Of a stretch of DNA of 64,000 nucleotides, positions 43,001 through 52,162 are shown in pieces. The stretch comes from Gemmiger sp. An120 (GTDB lineage: Bacteria > Bacillota > Clostridia > Oscillospirales > Ruminococcaceae): the NCBI RefSeq assembly GCF_002160955.1, contig NZ_NFLN01000002.1:124001-188000 (forward strand). The letters run 5' to 3'. The stretch's first letter is position 1; each line of letters opens with the position of its first letter. The position numbers and the translations under genes were made by a program. The notes under the pieces are model-generated. The model saw nothing but the letters and a program-made list of their open reading frames with translations. It was not told the origin of the DNA and searched no databases.

Positions 43001-43657
43001 GTGTCTGATTTAGTGCTCAGAAATATCTGCTATCGTTATCCCAAAACCCGGCAAATGGTGCTGCATGAAATCAATGCCACATTTCGGGAAGGCACTGTGA
43101 CCTCCATCCGGGGACAGTCAGGTGCAGGTAAAAGCACTTTATTGTATCTGATAGCAGGAATAGACCATCCCGTCAGCGGCCAGCTCTTGTGGGATAATAC
43201 CCCTGTCACGGATTTATCTGCCTACCGGAGAAATGTCGTAAGCATTATCAGTCAATCCTACCTCTTGTTCCCAACAAGAACTGTACTGGAAAATGTCTGT
43301 TATCCGTTGCATCTAAAAAAGCACCCCCATAACGAAGCCGCAGAAGAAGCTAAACAGCTACTGCAATCCGTTGGTATCGACAAAAAACTTTATGACCGGC
43401 TTCCTGAAAAGCTGTCAGGCGGCGAGCAACAACGGGTCGCGATTGCCCGGTGCCTTGCAACGAACTCAAAAATCATAGCCGCTGATGAGCCGACCGGAAA
43501 TCTGGATGAAGAAAACACGCAGATCATCGTAAAGCTCTTGCAGAGGTTGGCACACAAGAATAAGAAAACAGTGATTGTTGTTACCCATGATCCCGCAGTG
43601 GCACAGATGGCAGATAAGCAATTGCAGCTGGCAGCCGGTAATCTAATTGACGAATAA
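43001..43657 (+). CDS. ABC transporter ATP-binding protein (MacB/LolD type)
   Basis: A 218-residue ATPase. Walker A GQSGAGKST, Q-loop ISQSYLLFP, signature LSGGEQQRVAIARCL and Walker B IIAADEPTGNLD are intact, and the DEPTGNLD text marks the LolD/MacB/FtsE group. The start is GTG at 43001, six bases after GGGAGGG inside the end of the permease gene. It drives the two permeases encoded upstream. Confidence 0.9.
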   Translation: MSDLVLRNICYRYPKTRQMVLHEINATFREGTVTSIRGQSGAGKSTLLYLIAGIDHPVSGQLLWDNTPVTDLSAYRRNVVSIISQSYLLFPTRTVLENVCYPLHLKKHPHNEAAEEAKQLLQSVGIDKKLYDRLPEKLSGGEQQRVAIARCLATNSKIIAADEPTGNLDEENTQIIVKLLQRLAHKNKKTVIVVTHDPAVAQMADKQLQLAAGNLIDE

Positions 43658-43777
43658 AAGATGGGGCAGCAGAGACTGGCAATCTGTATCCTGGCTTGCA
43701 CACAGCTTTTTTCATACCTGATCAACCAGCTAAAATGCTTTTATCCGGAAAAGTGTTTTCTGTTCTCACCCCATTTG

Positions 43778-43786
43778 TGGTATAAT
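43778..43786 (+). promoter_or_regulatory. Extended -10 promoter of the HEPN-NACHT operon
   Basis: TGGTATAAT (TG 43778-43779, TATAAT 43781-43786) is a classic extended -10 box, with no clear -35. It lies 32 bases before the start of the NTPase gene. Confidence 0.55.
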
Positions 43787-43817
43787 TAAACAAATGTCAC
43801 GCAAGGGGGAGCGCATC

Positions 43818-45455
43818 ATGTTGAACACCGAAACGGCAGCCTGGATTGTCGCCAATGTGCGGAATGTGTATCCGGACAACAGCCGGGACACCGCATTGCA
43901 AGCGTTGAGCTATTTCCTGGATTTGACCTCTGGCGACGACCGCCCAATGGAAGCCTGTATTCAAGCCATGAGCCAGGCAAACGATCTGCAAAAGCAGCTG
44001 CAGATGAAGGAATTTACCGACATCGAACGGTTCATGAAAGATCTGCTGAAACAGGTTTCTCCGGATGTTTTGAATAAAGCGCCCGCAGGCTGCACGGAAT
44101 GGTCGTTGAAGCCGCTGTATACTCAGGCCTTTAGACTGTTTGCGCCAAACTTCTCCCTGTCCAATTCTGCGTCGCTGGACACGTTGAAAAAGGACAACGA
44201 TGAAAAGTGGCATTTCGTCAACCTTTACCAGTTCCGTAACCGTATCTCTCACGGAGAAAATCCGGCGCTGGACCCGGCCCGCATGACAGAACTTATCACC
44301 AGTATGCTGGTTTGCGAGCTGCGGCTGTGCTATACCTGGGCAAAAGAACTAGCCGCATTGTGGGCTCAGCGCCAGGCCTGGAACACCTTTGACCGGATGG
44401 GGTACTGTCGGCAAATTACGGACGCCTATAATGAGTTGTGTCGTCAGGGCTTCGGCTATCTGGACGTGCACTGGTATGCGGACAGCGATCCGGACACTAC
44501 GGGTAAAACCATCGATGATCTGCGGCGCAGGTCTAAAGATCCGGCACTGAAACTGCTGGGCGAAGCGGGCACCGGAAAAAGCACCGCCTTGCGGCGCATG
44601 GAGTTCCTGATGGCCCAGGCGCTTGCAAACAATGCCCGGGGAATCATTCCCGTGTATCTGGAGCTGAATAGTCTGACCGATGACGATCATCCCGTGCTAA
44701 ACCGCGCCGCACGCCAGCTGGGGATTGAGGAAACCCATCTGGCGGCGCTGCTGGCCAGCGGGGAAATCTGCCTGCTGCTGGACGGCTTCAACGAGATCCT
44801 GGATCTGGTTGTCAAGAAAAAGGTTGCCAACGAACTGGACAGTCTGAATGCCCGATACCCTGCATCTCGCATCCTGCTTACGGATCGGGCCATGGCCCGG
44901 GCCAACATTCCCACACTGGCACAAGCCCGGCGGCTGTACCTGTCTCCCATTACCATGGAAGCTCGTGTGGAGTATTTCAAGCATAACTGCAAGGATGAAG
45001 CCGCCCGTAAGCTGATACTGAGCAAAGCCGACCAGGATCCGGCTTATTTTGAGGGGATGAACACCCCGCTCAAGCTCAAGCAGCTGGTGGATGTAGTCAC
45101 CGCCACCCACACCGTGCCGGAAGATCTGCTGCACAGTTACGTGCAGCATCTGCTGGAGCGGGAAATGAATGAGAAAAAGGATCCGAACATTGAATATCTG
45201 AACGTATTTCTGCAGGTACTGGCGCTGCAGTTCCAGGAAGAGTTTTCCATGATGGCGGCCCAGAGGGAACTGGCCAAATGCAAAACCGCTCTGGGCTACA
45301 CCCAGCCGGACACATTGCAATGTCTGAAGCTGGCGCTGGACATGGGGCTGCTCGTAAGCGAGGAGGCCAACACCCTGCGATTTGCCTCACCGGAGTACCA
45401 GGAATACTTTGAGTTTGAGGCCGATGCCAATGACCTGATCAGTGTGCTGGATTGA
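43818..45455 (+). CDS. HEPN-NACHT STAND NTPase, putative antiphage protein
   Basis: A 545-residue soluble protein. Residues about 1-185 are helical and contain RNRISH (Arg140-His145), the RxxxxH motif of HEPN ribonucleases. A NACHT-type STAND NTPase follows: Walker A GEAGTGKST (248-256), strand PVYLELNSL, Walker B LLLDGFNEI (319-327), sensor-1-like RILLTDR, and a winged-helix part (NTPLKLKQLVDVV). Such proteins in bacteria sense phage or stress and trigger an effector, here RNA cleavage by HEPN (inference). AAGGGGGAG lies six bases before ATG 43818. It is followed nine bases later by a 978-residue partner gene. Confidence 0.75.
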   Translation: MLNTETAAWIVANVRNVYPDNSRDTALQALSYFLDLTSGDDRPMEACIQAMSQANDLQKQLQMKEFTDIERFMKDLLKQVSPDVLNKAPAGCTEWSLKPLYTQAFRLFAPNFSLSNSASLDTLKKDNDEKWHFVNLYQFRNRISHGENPALDPARMTELITSMLVCELRLCYTWAKELAALWAQRQAWNTFDRMGYCRQITDAYNELCRQGFGYLDVHWYADSDPDTTGKTIDDLRRRSKDPALKLLGEAGTGKSTALRRMEFLMAQALANNARGIIPVYLELNSLTDDDHPVLNRAARQLGIEETHLAALLASGEICLLLDGFNEILDLVVKKKVANELDSLNARYPASRILLTDRAMARANIPTLAQARRLYLSPITMEARVEYFKHNCKDEAARKLILSKADQDPAYFEGMNTPLKLKQLVDVVTATHTVPEDLLHSYVQHLLEREMNEKKDPNIEYLNVFLQVLALQFQEEFSMMAAQRELAKCKTALGYTQPDTLQCLKLALDMGLLVSEEANTLRFASPEYQEYFEFEADANDLISVLD

Positions 45456-45463
45456 GGTGCGCC

Positions 45464-48397
45464 ATGGAACAATCCCTGGAACAACGGATGGCATCCCGCA
45501 TACCCTGGCAGTCCAGCGACCCGTCCGCTGTACTTCGCACCGGTGAGCGGGCTGCGCTGACGGTGCATCGCCGGGGCGGCAGTACTTCCGCTTTGATACA
45601 AGCCGGGCTTGAACAAAACCCGCCGGCAGCGCTGCTGCTGAACCGCCTGCTTCTTCGCCGGAATCTGCTGGACACCGATCTGACCACCGCCATTGCAGAC
45701 GCCTGCCGCCGGGAACTGGCTGCTGCCGAAACCGCCGATACTGCCGACCCTGTAACGCTGGCACCGCTGTGCGCCGCGCTGGTGATGCTGCAGCTGCGGC
45801 CAGAAGCTGTCCGGGCGCTGTCTCTTTGCGGGCGGTCAATGCCTCAGTATACGGAAGGCGGGCAGGAGTTTTCCAGGCGGCTGCTTCAGTTTCTGAATGC
45901 AGAAAACAGCCAGCCTCTGATTCTTCAGGCAGAATTGCTGAATCTGATGTACCAGTGTCTTTCCCTGGACTGGAATGAGCAGCTGCTGTACCATTACGGG
46001 GTAGAACTGCCCACTGGCGGACAGATTCCTCCGGCGCTGATCGAACTGGTGCACCGGGCAGAACAGGACTGCGCCTTTCGTTACCTGCACAACCTGTTTA
46101 CCGTTTTTGTGGATCTGCGCCCCGCTGACGTGGGGCTGAGTCCCGAGCCGTTGACGGAGCGGGCATTTGGGATCGAGAGCATTGAAATCTTTCGTGCTCT
46201 GCTATTCTGCCACAAGGTCTTTAAGCTGGAAAGTCCCTCTGAACTGGAGGGGCTGGATCGCTGGTGGACCGTCCTGCAGCGCCACCAGGAGGATGCCAAC
46301 CCTTTCTGGCAGCAGCATCGCGGCTGGTTCACCTTATACTATGTCAGCCGTCAAGCCCGTTTTGAACCGGCCCGGGTGGCCGAACTTCTGGATCAGTATC
46401 CGACACTGCCGCCCCCGCCGCCGGGTAAGCCTTATCAAAAGACCAGCCGGGTAATTCAGAATGCCATTACCGACCTGTTTTTCACCCCAGGCGATGTCCT
46501 GCTGCGCTATCTGCAATGGTGCTGTGATTACAATCCTTTCCGCTTCCGTTCCGATGAGGAGCGCACCCCGTATTCCTATCTGAATCGGCAGCTGAATCTG
46601 GATGCGGCATTCCGGTTTCAGCGCAGCCAGGGGCGTACCGCCCGGGAACTGGTATATCTGTACATGAACAGCTTCGCCCGCTGCCAGTTTGCTCTGCACC
46701 ATCTGGGTCGCATTCTTTGTGAATACCCGGAAATGCACCCCAATCAGTACGGTACCATCACGGTAGAAAACCTGTTTGAGGATTACCCCATACCTGCAAT
46801 CCTGCAGGGGCAGAATGTCTCCTGGTCCGTGCGGCCGCTGAACGTGCGGACCGGTGAATCGGGATTCCTGACCATCCCTCCGGACTGGGTCTCCGCCCGA
46901 CAGGCGCATTTCAATGCTGCCGGTCTGGATGGGACCCGGGTACGTTGTGTAGTATTCCGCCTGTCCGCAGCCAACGGCTCGGCGTATGTCAAACCTCTGT
47001 TTGACAACACCCAGGCTGAGGCTGCTCGCCAGGTCCGGCGGGAAGCCTTTGATGAGTTTTGTCTCCGTCTGCAGCAGATTGCTGATACCGGCCGGTTTGA
47101 CCCGCTTATCAATCGGGAGATTCAGCAACTGGGTATTTCTCCCTTACTGCCGCCCTACAAAATGGTTCGCATGGAACGGCTGGTGGTAGCTTGCTGCGCC
47201 TCACTGCTGGCCACCCCGGGACAGGCGCGGCATTTTGTTCTGATGCTCAGCAACCTGCACCGGGGCCGTCTGAATCGGTACCGGTTTCCCTGTCAGAACA
47301 GCCGTCATCGCATGTCCACCTATCTGGACAAACAGCTTTTCAGTGATTGCCGCAAACTCTGGCAAACCATCCGTACGCTGCGCCCTGCCTGGGACGAGCT
47401 GTTCTTTGTGTATATCAACACCCCATTCAAAATGTGTGTCTCGATGGGGGAACTGGTGCGTCTGTACGCCCCGCCAGGCAATGCTCCTATGGATCTGCGG
47501 GAACAGTATTCCCATCCGCACCCTCACTGGTTCGCCGGAACCATAACCGGCCGGCTGCCGGCGCATCGCTCTCCACTAGGGCAAGACTGCCTGATACTGC
47601 ACCCGCTGGAATTTTCGCCCGGTGCGCCTAACCATCAGGACCGGTTCCTGTACCCGATTTCCGGCCCTGCCGATGAACTGCCGCCCAGTGACAGGCTGTA
47701 TGCTTTCCGCATTAGCAAGCTGCTGCCTCGTGACCATTGTTTTGTACTGGAGGAACTGGCACTCGCTGACGACCGGCGGCGGATCTCTCCCAAGGCGGTT
47801 TACATGGAAGCGATGGGCCAGGCTGCCTGCACCGCCGCACCCCCGGAACAAGTACGCCGGGATCTGGGCCTTTTCAGCGGACCGCTTACCTGGGAAGACC
47901 GCACCGAACTGATCACCATGACTCTTCAGGCGCTCAGCCTTCGAGCAGACAGCGCCTCCGCACTGGAACAATTTCTGGCTGACCTGGGGCCCAATAATCC
48001 ATGGCCCACCGCTCAGGATACCGGCCTGGATGAATGGGTAGCTGATCTGTCCCACAGTGCTCCGTTGAACGAGCTGACACGTCTTCTGGCGCTCCACCAG
48101 GAACTGGAAACCAGCCTGCGGATTTATTTTTCTTCGGTACTCCGGGCGGTACTGCCGCTGAACCGGCTGCTGGGCGCCAGTGCCCGGGCCGGACGCAGCC
48201 TGTTGCTTGTACCCAAACAAATGGAATCGTATCTGCTGACTTTACACTTTGGTCCCGATGGTCCCCAAACCCGCGGTTTCCGCATAGGAGACTGGGAGTT
48301 GGACGGAACTGCCCCGGCAGCCGGATCTCTCACCGTTCGTGTAACGGGTTATATCCCGGAAACCGACCAGCTTGTACTCCGACCAGTGGGTGAATAA
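45464..48397 (+). CDS. Large protein of unknown family, partner of the HEPN-NACHT NTPase
   Basis: A 977-residue soluble protein that I do not recognise. Residues about 1-450 are helical and leucine-rich, like a solenoid (PAALLLNRLLLRRNLLDTDL; LLQFLNAENSQPLILQAELL). The C-terminal half has three or four beta-type units with similar wording: VRCVVFRLSAANGSAYVKPL, HWFAGTITGRL, RLYAFRISKLLPRDHCFVLE, LTVRVTGYIPETDQLVLRPV. These recall S1/OB or SH3 strands that bind nucleic acid. It has no ATPase motif. Nine bases after the NTPase gene, it is surely co-expressed and could be the sensor or a target binder. GAGGTG precedes ATG 45464 at four bases. Confidence 0.6.
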   Translation: MEQSLEQRMASRIPWQSSDPSAVLRTGERAALTVHRRGGSTSALIQAGLEQNPPAALLLNRLLLRRNLLDTDLTTAIADACRRELAAAETADTADPVTLAPLCAALVMLQLRPEAVRALSLCGRSMPQYTEGGQEFSRRLLQFLNAENSQPLILQAELLNLMYQCLSLDWNEQLLYHYGVELPTGGQIPPALIELVHRAEQDCAFRYLHNLFTVFVDLRPADVGLSPEPLTERAFGIESIEIFRALLFCHKVFKLESPSELEGLDRWWTVLQRHQEDANPFWQQHRGWFTLYYVSRQARFEPARVAELLDQYPTLPPPPPGKPYQKTSRVIQNAITDLFFTPGDVLLRYLQWCCDYNPFRFRSDEERTPYSYLNRQLNLDAAFRFQRSQGRTARELVYLYMNSFARCQFALHHLGRILCEYPEMHPNQYGTITVENLFEDYPIPAILQGQNVSWSVRPLNVRTGESGFLTIPPDWVSARQAHFNAAGLDGTRVRCVVFRLSAANGSAYVKPLFDNTQAEAARQVRREAFDEFCLRLQQIADTGRFDPLINREIQQLGISPLLPPYKMVRMERLVVACCASLLATPGQARHFVLMLSNLHRGRLNRYRFPCQNSRHRMSTYLDKQLFSDCRKLWQTIRTLRPAWDELFFVYINTPFKMCVSMGELVRLYAPPGNAPMDLREQYSHPHPHWFAGTITGRLPAHRSPLGQDCLILHPLEFSPGAPNHQDRFLYPISGPADELPPSDRLYAFRISKLLPRDHCFVLEELALADDRRRISPKAVYMEAMGQAACTAAPPEQVRRDLGLFSGPLTWEDRTELITMTLQALSLRADSASALEQFLADLGPNNPWPTAQDTGLDEWVADLSHSAPLNELTRLLALHQELETSLRIYFSSVLRAVLPLNRLLGASARAGRSLLLVPKQMESYLLTLHFGPDGPQTRGFRIGDWELDGTAPAAGSLTVRVTGYIPETDQLVLRPVGE

Positions 48398-48405
48398 GGG
48401 AAAGT

Positions 48406-48440
48406 AAGCGGCCGTGTCCATTCGGATGCGGCCGCTTTTC
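48406..48440 (+). terminator. Terminator of the HEPN-NACHT operon
   Basis: AAGCGGCCG pairs with CGGCCGCTT, followed by TTCC. It ends the two-gene unit. Confidence 0.7.
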
Positions 48441-48716
48441 CTTGATTTTCGATTTTCGATTAGCACACACGGTAGATGTTGCGCAGAAACCAATGCACTA
48501 TACTATAATAGGCCCTCAGGACGAGAGCAGCAGCTCTTTACGACACACAAAATTTCTCTACCGGTTCAGGGCTGACACTGTCGTTTTATGACGGAATACT
48601 GGCGTCTTATGCGGTTTGCCGGGAGAGAATATTGCAATGCTCCAACCCTCGTGATATATTCAAAAAACCCCGTCCACAAGCCGGGATTTTTACTCAGTAA
48701 AACGAGGAGGATGTCT

Positions 48717-49028
48717 ATGAAACGGGTTGCGGCAATGGTTGTTCTGGCAGTTCTGCTATTGGCAGGTTGTGCCGGCGAGTTGATGACCTGGCAGGAGCAG
48801 TATGATCTGGGAATGCGGTACCTGAACGAAAGCAACTACGAAGAGGCTATTCTTGCCTTTACCCAGGCAATCGAAATTGATCCCAAGAACGTCGAAGGCT
48901 ATTTGGGCCGTGCTGAGGCATGTGTATCGGCAAGGCAGACAAAAAGAGGGACATGCGTCAGCAAATACCATGCCGCCTTACAGGGGCTGGTGGATACTCG
49001 GCTGATAAAAATTTTAAAAGAAGCCTGA
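48717..49028 (+). CDS. Short TPR lipoprotein, possibly truncated
   Basis: A 103-residue lipoprotein: signal peptide with lipobox LLAGC, then a single clear TPR unit (QYDLGMRYLNESNYEEAILA, FTQAIEIDPKNVEGYLGRAE). After ACVSARQTKRG the sequence no longer looks like TPR, which suggests a frameshift or 3' loss; related gut lipoproteins are longer. AGGAGG is six bases ahead of ATG 48717. A possible promoter (TATAAT 48504-48509) lies upstream. It sits between the HEPN-NACHT operon and a HEAT-like gene. Confidence 0.6.
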   Translation: MKRVAAMVVLAVLLLAGCAGELMTWQEQYDLGMRYLNESNYEEAILAFTQAIEIDPKNVEGYLGRAEACVSARQTKRGTCVSKYHAALQGLVDTRLIKILKEA

Positions 49029-49044
49029 ATAGGAGTGATTGTTC

Positions 49045-49563
49045 TTGAGTCTAACGGAGATTTTCGGGGATAAAAGCATTAAAAAAATCCAGGCCCGGGC
49101 CATGATTGTGGAAGGGATTATAAGCGGCGAGCTGACAATTGAAGAAATAGAAGCCGCATGTCACCATTTAAAAGATACTAAAATTGCCACTGTTCTGGAG
49201 GCTATTGAGGAAATTTCCAATAAGAAGCTCATGAATTTAAGCGTAGATTACCTTGCGTTTTCCAAGAAATATATTTCGAGCAAGGATAATTCCTGCAAAC
49301 GCGAATCATCACGGATAGTTGGCAATTTAGCTGCCCAGTACCCGCAGGCTGTTCAGGATTGTATTCCCACATTGCTTGGTAACGCGACCGATGAGGGGAC
49401 AGTGGTTCGCTGGAGTAGCGCCTATGCACTGTCCAGGATCATTGTGTTGGAAGACTACAAAAACACCGCTCTGTATGAAACTTTGGTTTCTATCTGCGAT
49501 ACCGAACAGGATAACGGTGTAAAGAACCAATATGTAAAGGCGTTAAAGAAAATCAAACGCTAA
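49045..49563 (+). CDS. HEAT-like repeat protein
   Basis: A 172-residue helical protein with HEAT-like helix pairs (TIEEIEAACHHLKDTKIATV, LEAIEEISNKKLM, then TVVRWSSAYALSRIIVLEDY). Start at TTG 49045, seven bases after AGGAGTG; the next upstream TTG is too close to the site. HEAT proteins serve as protein-binding scaffolds. It precedes a zinc-ribbon gene by 50 bases; both may belong to the same unit. Confidence 0.55.
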   Translation: MSLTEIFGDKSIKKIQARAMIVEGIISGELTIEEIEAACHHLKDTKIATVLEAIEEISNKKLMNLSVDYLAFSKKYISSKDNSCKRESSRIVGNLAAQYPQAVQDCIPTLLGNATDEGTVVRWSSAYALSRIIVLEDYKNTALYETLVSICDTEQDNGVKNQYVKALKKIKR

Positions 49564-49612
49564 GTCAGTCCATTTTGCTTCCGCCATTCATTTTCCTGCC
49601 AAAGGAGAGCCC

Positions 49613-51220
49613 ATGCATCACCCTGTGTCGAAAATATCGTCAGGGCAAATTGTTTGCCCGAAACATCGAATCCCCTTAACTGAGCTAAGACGGCTGCGGT
49701 TGAATGACGGAAGGGAGATTCTGGTTTCTCCATGCCCGAAATGCGGCTGTCTGTACACAAATGATTATGCTCCTTTGAATGTACCGAATGGGGAATTCCA
49801 TGTCGGGGACAAAGTCGTTCTTTGGTCCGGGCTGCGCGTGCAGATTCAAAAGAACGGAAAGCCCAAAATAAAGCCAGTCAAACCCGTCCTTCAGAATAAG
49901 CCCGTCAACATTATTCGAAGCAAAAAAGAGCTTTCTGCATTTCGCGACATGACTTCCGCTAAAAACATACTGTACCTGAGCAATAAACGTATGTATCGGG
50001 TCATCGGATATTTTGTAGCGGAAAACCAGCAATTCTACTGTCTTCCAGATCGTCTTGATATAGAAGGCCTGGGGAATGCAGATTTGTCGCAAATCAAAGT
50101 GAACGACCCGCACAACTATCTGAATACCACAAAGTCCGGCCGGACCTACCTGAAAGCCAGGAAAGAGTGGGAGGCACGGGCGAAAAGATTGGCCGAAGAA
50201 CAGGCAAAAGCAAAAGAAGCCCGTTTGAAAAAGCAGAAAGAACTGATCCAAAACGCTTACCCAGGCCTTTATTACACCCTGCCATTGCTGGATGAGTCGC
50301 ACGAGGAATACTGCCCGTTTTGCCACACCAAACTGGAGCATGTGCGGGCGGCTAATATTGTCCTTTACGCGCAAAGGAAACCGCAAAAGAGCATCTATTT
50401 TATCGTTGCGGGATGCAGTCGCTGCAACCTGCCGCTTGCAACCCATAAAGATCTGGAACGGATACGGGCGCACACCAAGGGTAGAATCGTAAAAATCCTG
50501 TATGCGTCCCGTTTTTCTCAGGCAAGTGCGGTGATTGCGGAAGGGCAGAAAAAGGTCATGAAGATTCCAGCCTATATTCCGCCCGCAACAGAGGCACAAA
50601 GCATCCTCCCATTTGCTCCGAAAACATGGGCGCGGGAGCTCCCTGACTTAAGCCGCATTTCCCAGTCCCGGAAAGTTCTTGTATTTGCAAGGAAGTGTAC
50701 ATGCGCCACCTGCCGGGAAACCTTCAAGCAGGACACGATTGTGGCCAGAACCGCAACCGTATTTACCGCAAGCGGTATTCCGGTAGAAATCAATGTGCAA
50801 TTTTGCATGGGGTGCGGACAGTATTTTCTTTCGCTCCGCTCTTTCTATGCGTATAAAAAGATGTACGGGCCGCTGGACTTCCAGTTCATTCTGGATGAAG
50901 TATCCTCGGAAGTGCTGGATTGGGATAAATTCGCAGCCGACAGTGTTCTCAGCCAAAACGGATACTCCGTAAAGGCCGGAGTCTCTGCTGCACAAAGGCA
51001 ACGTGTTTTGGCTTATCTGCTGGATAACCACATAGCCGAAAAGCACGAGATCATTGCACTGCTCAACCAGTTTATCCAGCTGCAGAAGAACCGCTTGCCG
51101 GAAGCCTGTGAAAGATGGAAAGAAGACCTGGCGTTCGTAAATCAGTATAAGATCGATGAACAGGAAAAGGCTGGATTCAAGAAATTGGTTCAGGGTGGTC
51201 GTCTGACGCAAAAAGAGTAA
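49613..51220 (+). CDS. Multi-zinc-ribbon protein of unknown function
   Basis: A 535-residue soluble protein with at least three zinc pairs: CPKH and CPKC at the N-terminus, CPFC and CSRC in the middle, CATC and CMGC near residue 370-410. A charged helix (about 180-215, EWEARAKRLAEEQAKAKEAR) lies between. The C-terminal 100 residues (VLSQNGYSVKAGVSAAQRQR, VLAYLLDNHIAEKHEIIALL) form a domain I have seen at the end of other zinc-ribbon proteins in defence-like neighbourhoods, where it ends with a LxKxxxxxAxxxWxxDxxFV-like helix. Function not known. AAAGGAG precedes the ATG. Confidence 0.6.
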   Translation: MHHPVSKISSGQIVCPKHRIPLTELRRLRLNDGREILVSPCPKCGCLYTNDYAPLNVPNGEFHVGDKVVLWSGLRVQIQKNGKPKIKPVKPVLQNKPVNIIRSKKELSAFRDMTSAKNILYLSNKRMYRVIGYFVAENQQFYCLPDRLDIEGLGNADLSQIKVNDPHNYLNTTKSGRTYLKARKEWEARAKRLAEEQAKAKEARLKKQKELIQNAYPGLYYTLPLLDESHEEYCPFCHTKLEHVRAANIVLYAQRKPQKSIYFIVAGCSRCNLPLATHKDLERIRAHTKGRIVKILYASRFSQASAVIAEGQKKVMKIPAYIPPATEAQSILPFAPKTWARELPDLSRISQSRKVLVFARKCTCATCRETFKQDTIVARTATVFTASGIPVEINVQFCMGCGQYFLSLRSFYAYKKMYGPLDFQFILDEVSSEVLDWDKFAADSVLSQNGYSVKAGVSAAQRQRVLAYLLDNHIAEKHEIIALLNQFIQLQKNRLPEACERWKEDLAFVNQYKIDEQEKAGFKKLVQGGRLTQKE

Positions 51221-51225
51221 TGTAA

Positions 51226-51261
51226 AAGAACTCCCACGGGTAAAGCCCTGTGGGAGTTCTT
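51226..51261 (+). terminator. Terminator after the zinc-ribbon gene
   Basis: AAGAACTCCCACGGG pairs with CCCTGTGGGAGTTCTT (one G-T pair), followed by GCTGTTGTT. It ends just before the IS200 left end. Confidence 0.7.
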
Positions 51262-51329
51262 GCTGTTGTTAGCTTTAGCGCAAAGGCAACCCCCGGCTTT
51301 GCCGGGGAGTGTAAAGAAATTATATAGTG

Positions 51330-51399
51330 AAAAAGACCTGCTGGTAGAATAAAGTTGCGGTCGGCCAACTGCAACAATAAAAAACCAGGAGGTCTTTTT
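51330..51399 (+). promoter_or_regulatory. Hairpin that hides the tnpA ribosome binding site
   Basis: AAAAAGACCTGCTGG (51330-51344) pairs with CCAGGAGGTCTTTTT (51385-51399) at 14 of 15 positions; the second arm contains the AGGAGGT ribosome binding site of tnpA. A second hairpin (GTTGC/GCAAC) fills the loop. This matches the known translational repression of IS200 transposases. Confidence 0.75.
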
Positions 51400-51401
51400 A
51401 C

Positions 51402-51878
51402 ATGAAAGAAAAGGATATAGCGAGCCTGCAGCACACAACATGGAGATGCCAGTATCATGTAGTGTTTGCACCGAAATGCCGTCGGATGGCAATATACGGG
51501 CAAATCAAAAAAGATATTGGGCAAATACTAAGAACGTTGTGCGATCAAAAAGGGGTAGAGATCATCGAGGCGCAAGCGTGCCCAGACCACATCCACATGC
51601 TGCTGAGTATCCCTCCGAAGTATAGTGTATCACAAATCATGGGGTATCTCAAAGGGAAAAGCAGCCTGATGATTTTCGACAGACACGCGAATCTGAAATG
51701 CAAATATGGGGACAGGCATTTCTGGGCAAGAGGATACTACGTTGATACGGTGGGGCGAAACAAAAGGCAGATACAGGAATACATCAAAAGGCAGTTGGAT
51801 GAGGACCAGATTGCGGACCAGATGAGCCTGAAAGCGTTTATTGACCCGTTTACAGGTAGCAAGAATATCAAGGCATAA
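51402..51878 (+). CDS. tnpA: IS200-family Y1 transposase TnpA
   Basis: A 158-residue single-strand transposase. The HUH motif lies in ACPDHIHMLLSIPP (His-x-His at about residues 65-67), strand TTWRCQYHVVFAPKCRR is at the N-terminus, and the catalytic tyrosine sits in ARGYYVDTVGRNK near residue 111-112. Length matches the family (about 150). TnpA cuts and joins the hairpin ends as single-stranded DNA. The gene appears intact and could also mobilise the short element at 30431-30683. Confidence 0.95.
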   Translation: MKEKDIASLQHTTWRCQYHVVFAPKCRRMAIYGQIKKDIGQILRTLCDQKGVEIIEAQACPDHIHMLLSIPPKYSVSQIMGYLKGKSSLMIFDRHANLKCKYGDRHFWARGYYVDTVGRNKRQIQEYIKRQLDEDQIADQMSLKAFIDPFTGSKNIKA

Positions 51879-52079
51879 GAAAGCCCCTTAAGGGGCCGCC
51901 ATGAGTCAGCAATGCAGTTGGCCGACCCATTCGTGGCCCCTTGAGGGGCGTTGTCTGTATTATGCCCTTCCAGGGCTTACTCAAGCCCCCGGCTTAGCCG
52001 GGGGTCCTGACTTTTATATTTGCTTCATGGGAAGATTGCAGCCCATACTCAAAGTCAAAAAGCCCCGATCCCCGCCAGA

Positions 52080-52108
52080 TTGAACCCAGCCTCCATCCAT
52101 GCTATAAT
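52080..52108 (+). promoter_or_regulatory. Promoter of the selenium operon
   Basis: TTGAAC (52080-52085), 17 bases, TATAAT (52103-52108). It stands 55 bases before the DUF3343 gene and just beyond the IS200 right end, so the insertion left it intact. Confidence 0.75.
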
Positions 52109-52162
52109 AGGTAAAATCGTTCTACTTTCAAAACTACAACGAGACGGCAGGGAGGATGGCCC

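Larger units (their letters stand above)
51278..52014 (+). mobile_element. IS200-type insertion sequence (complete)
   Basis: About 737 bases with a single transposase gene. Left end GCGCAAAGGCAACCCCCGGC with hairpin CCCCGGC-TTT-GCCGGGG (51291-51307); right end with CCCTTCCAGGG and hairpin CCCCCGGC-TTA-GCCGGGGG (51986-52004), then TCCTGACTTT. As in IS200/IS605 elements, there are subterminal hairpins and no inverted-repeat ends or target duplication. Its ends match those of the short element at 30431-30683. Outer borders are uncertain by a few bases. Confidence 0.85.
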
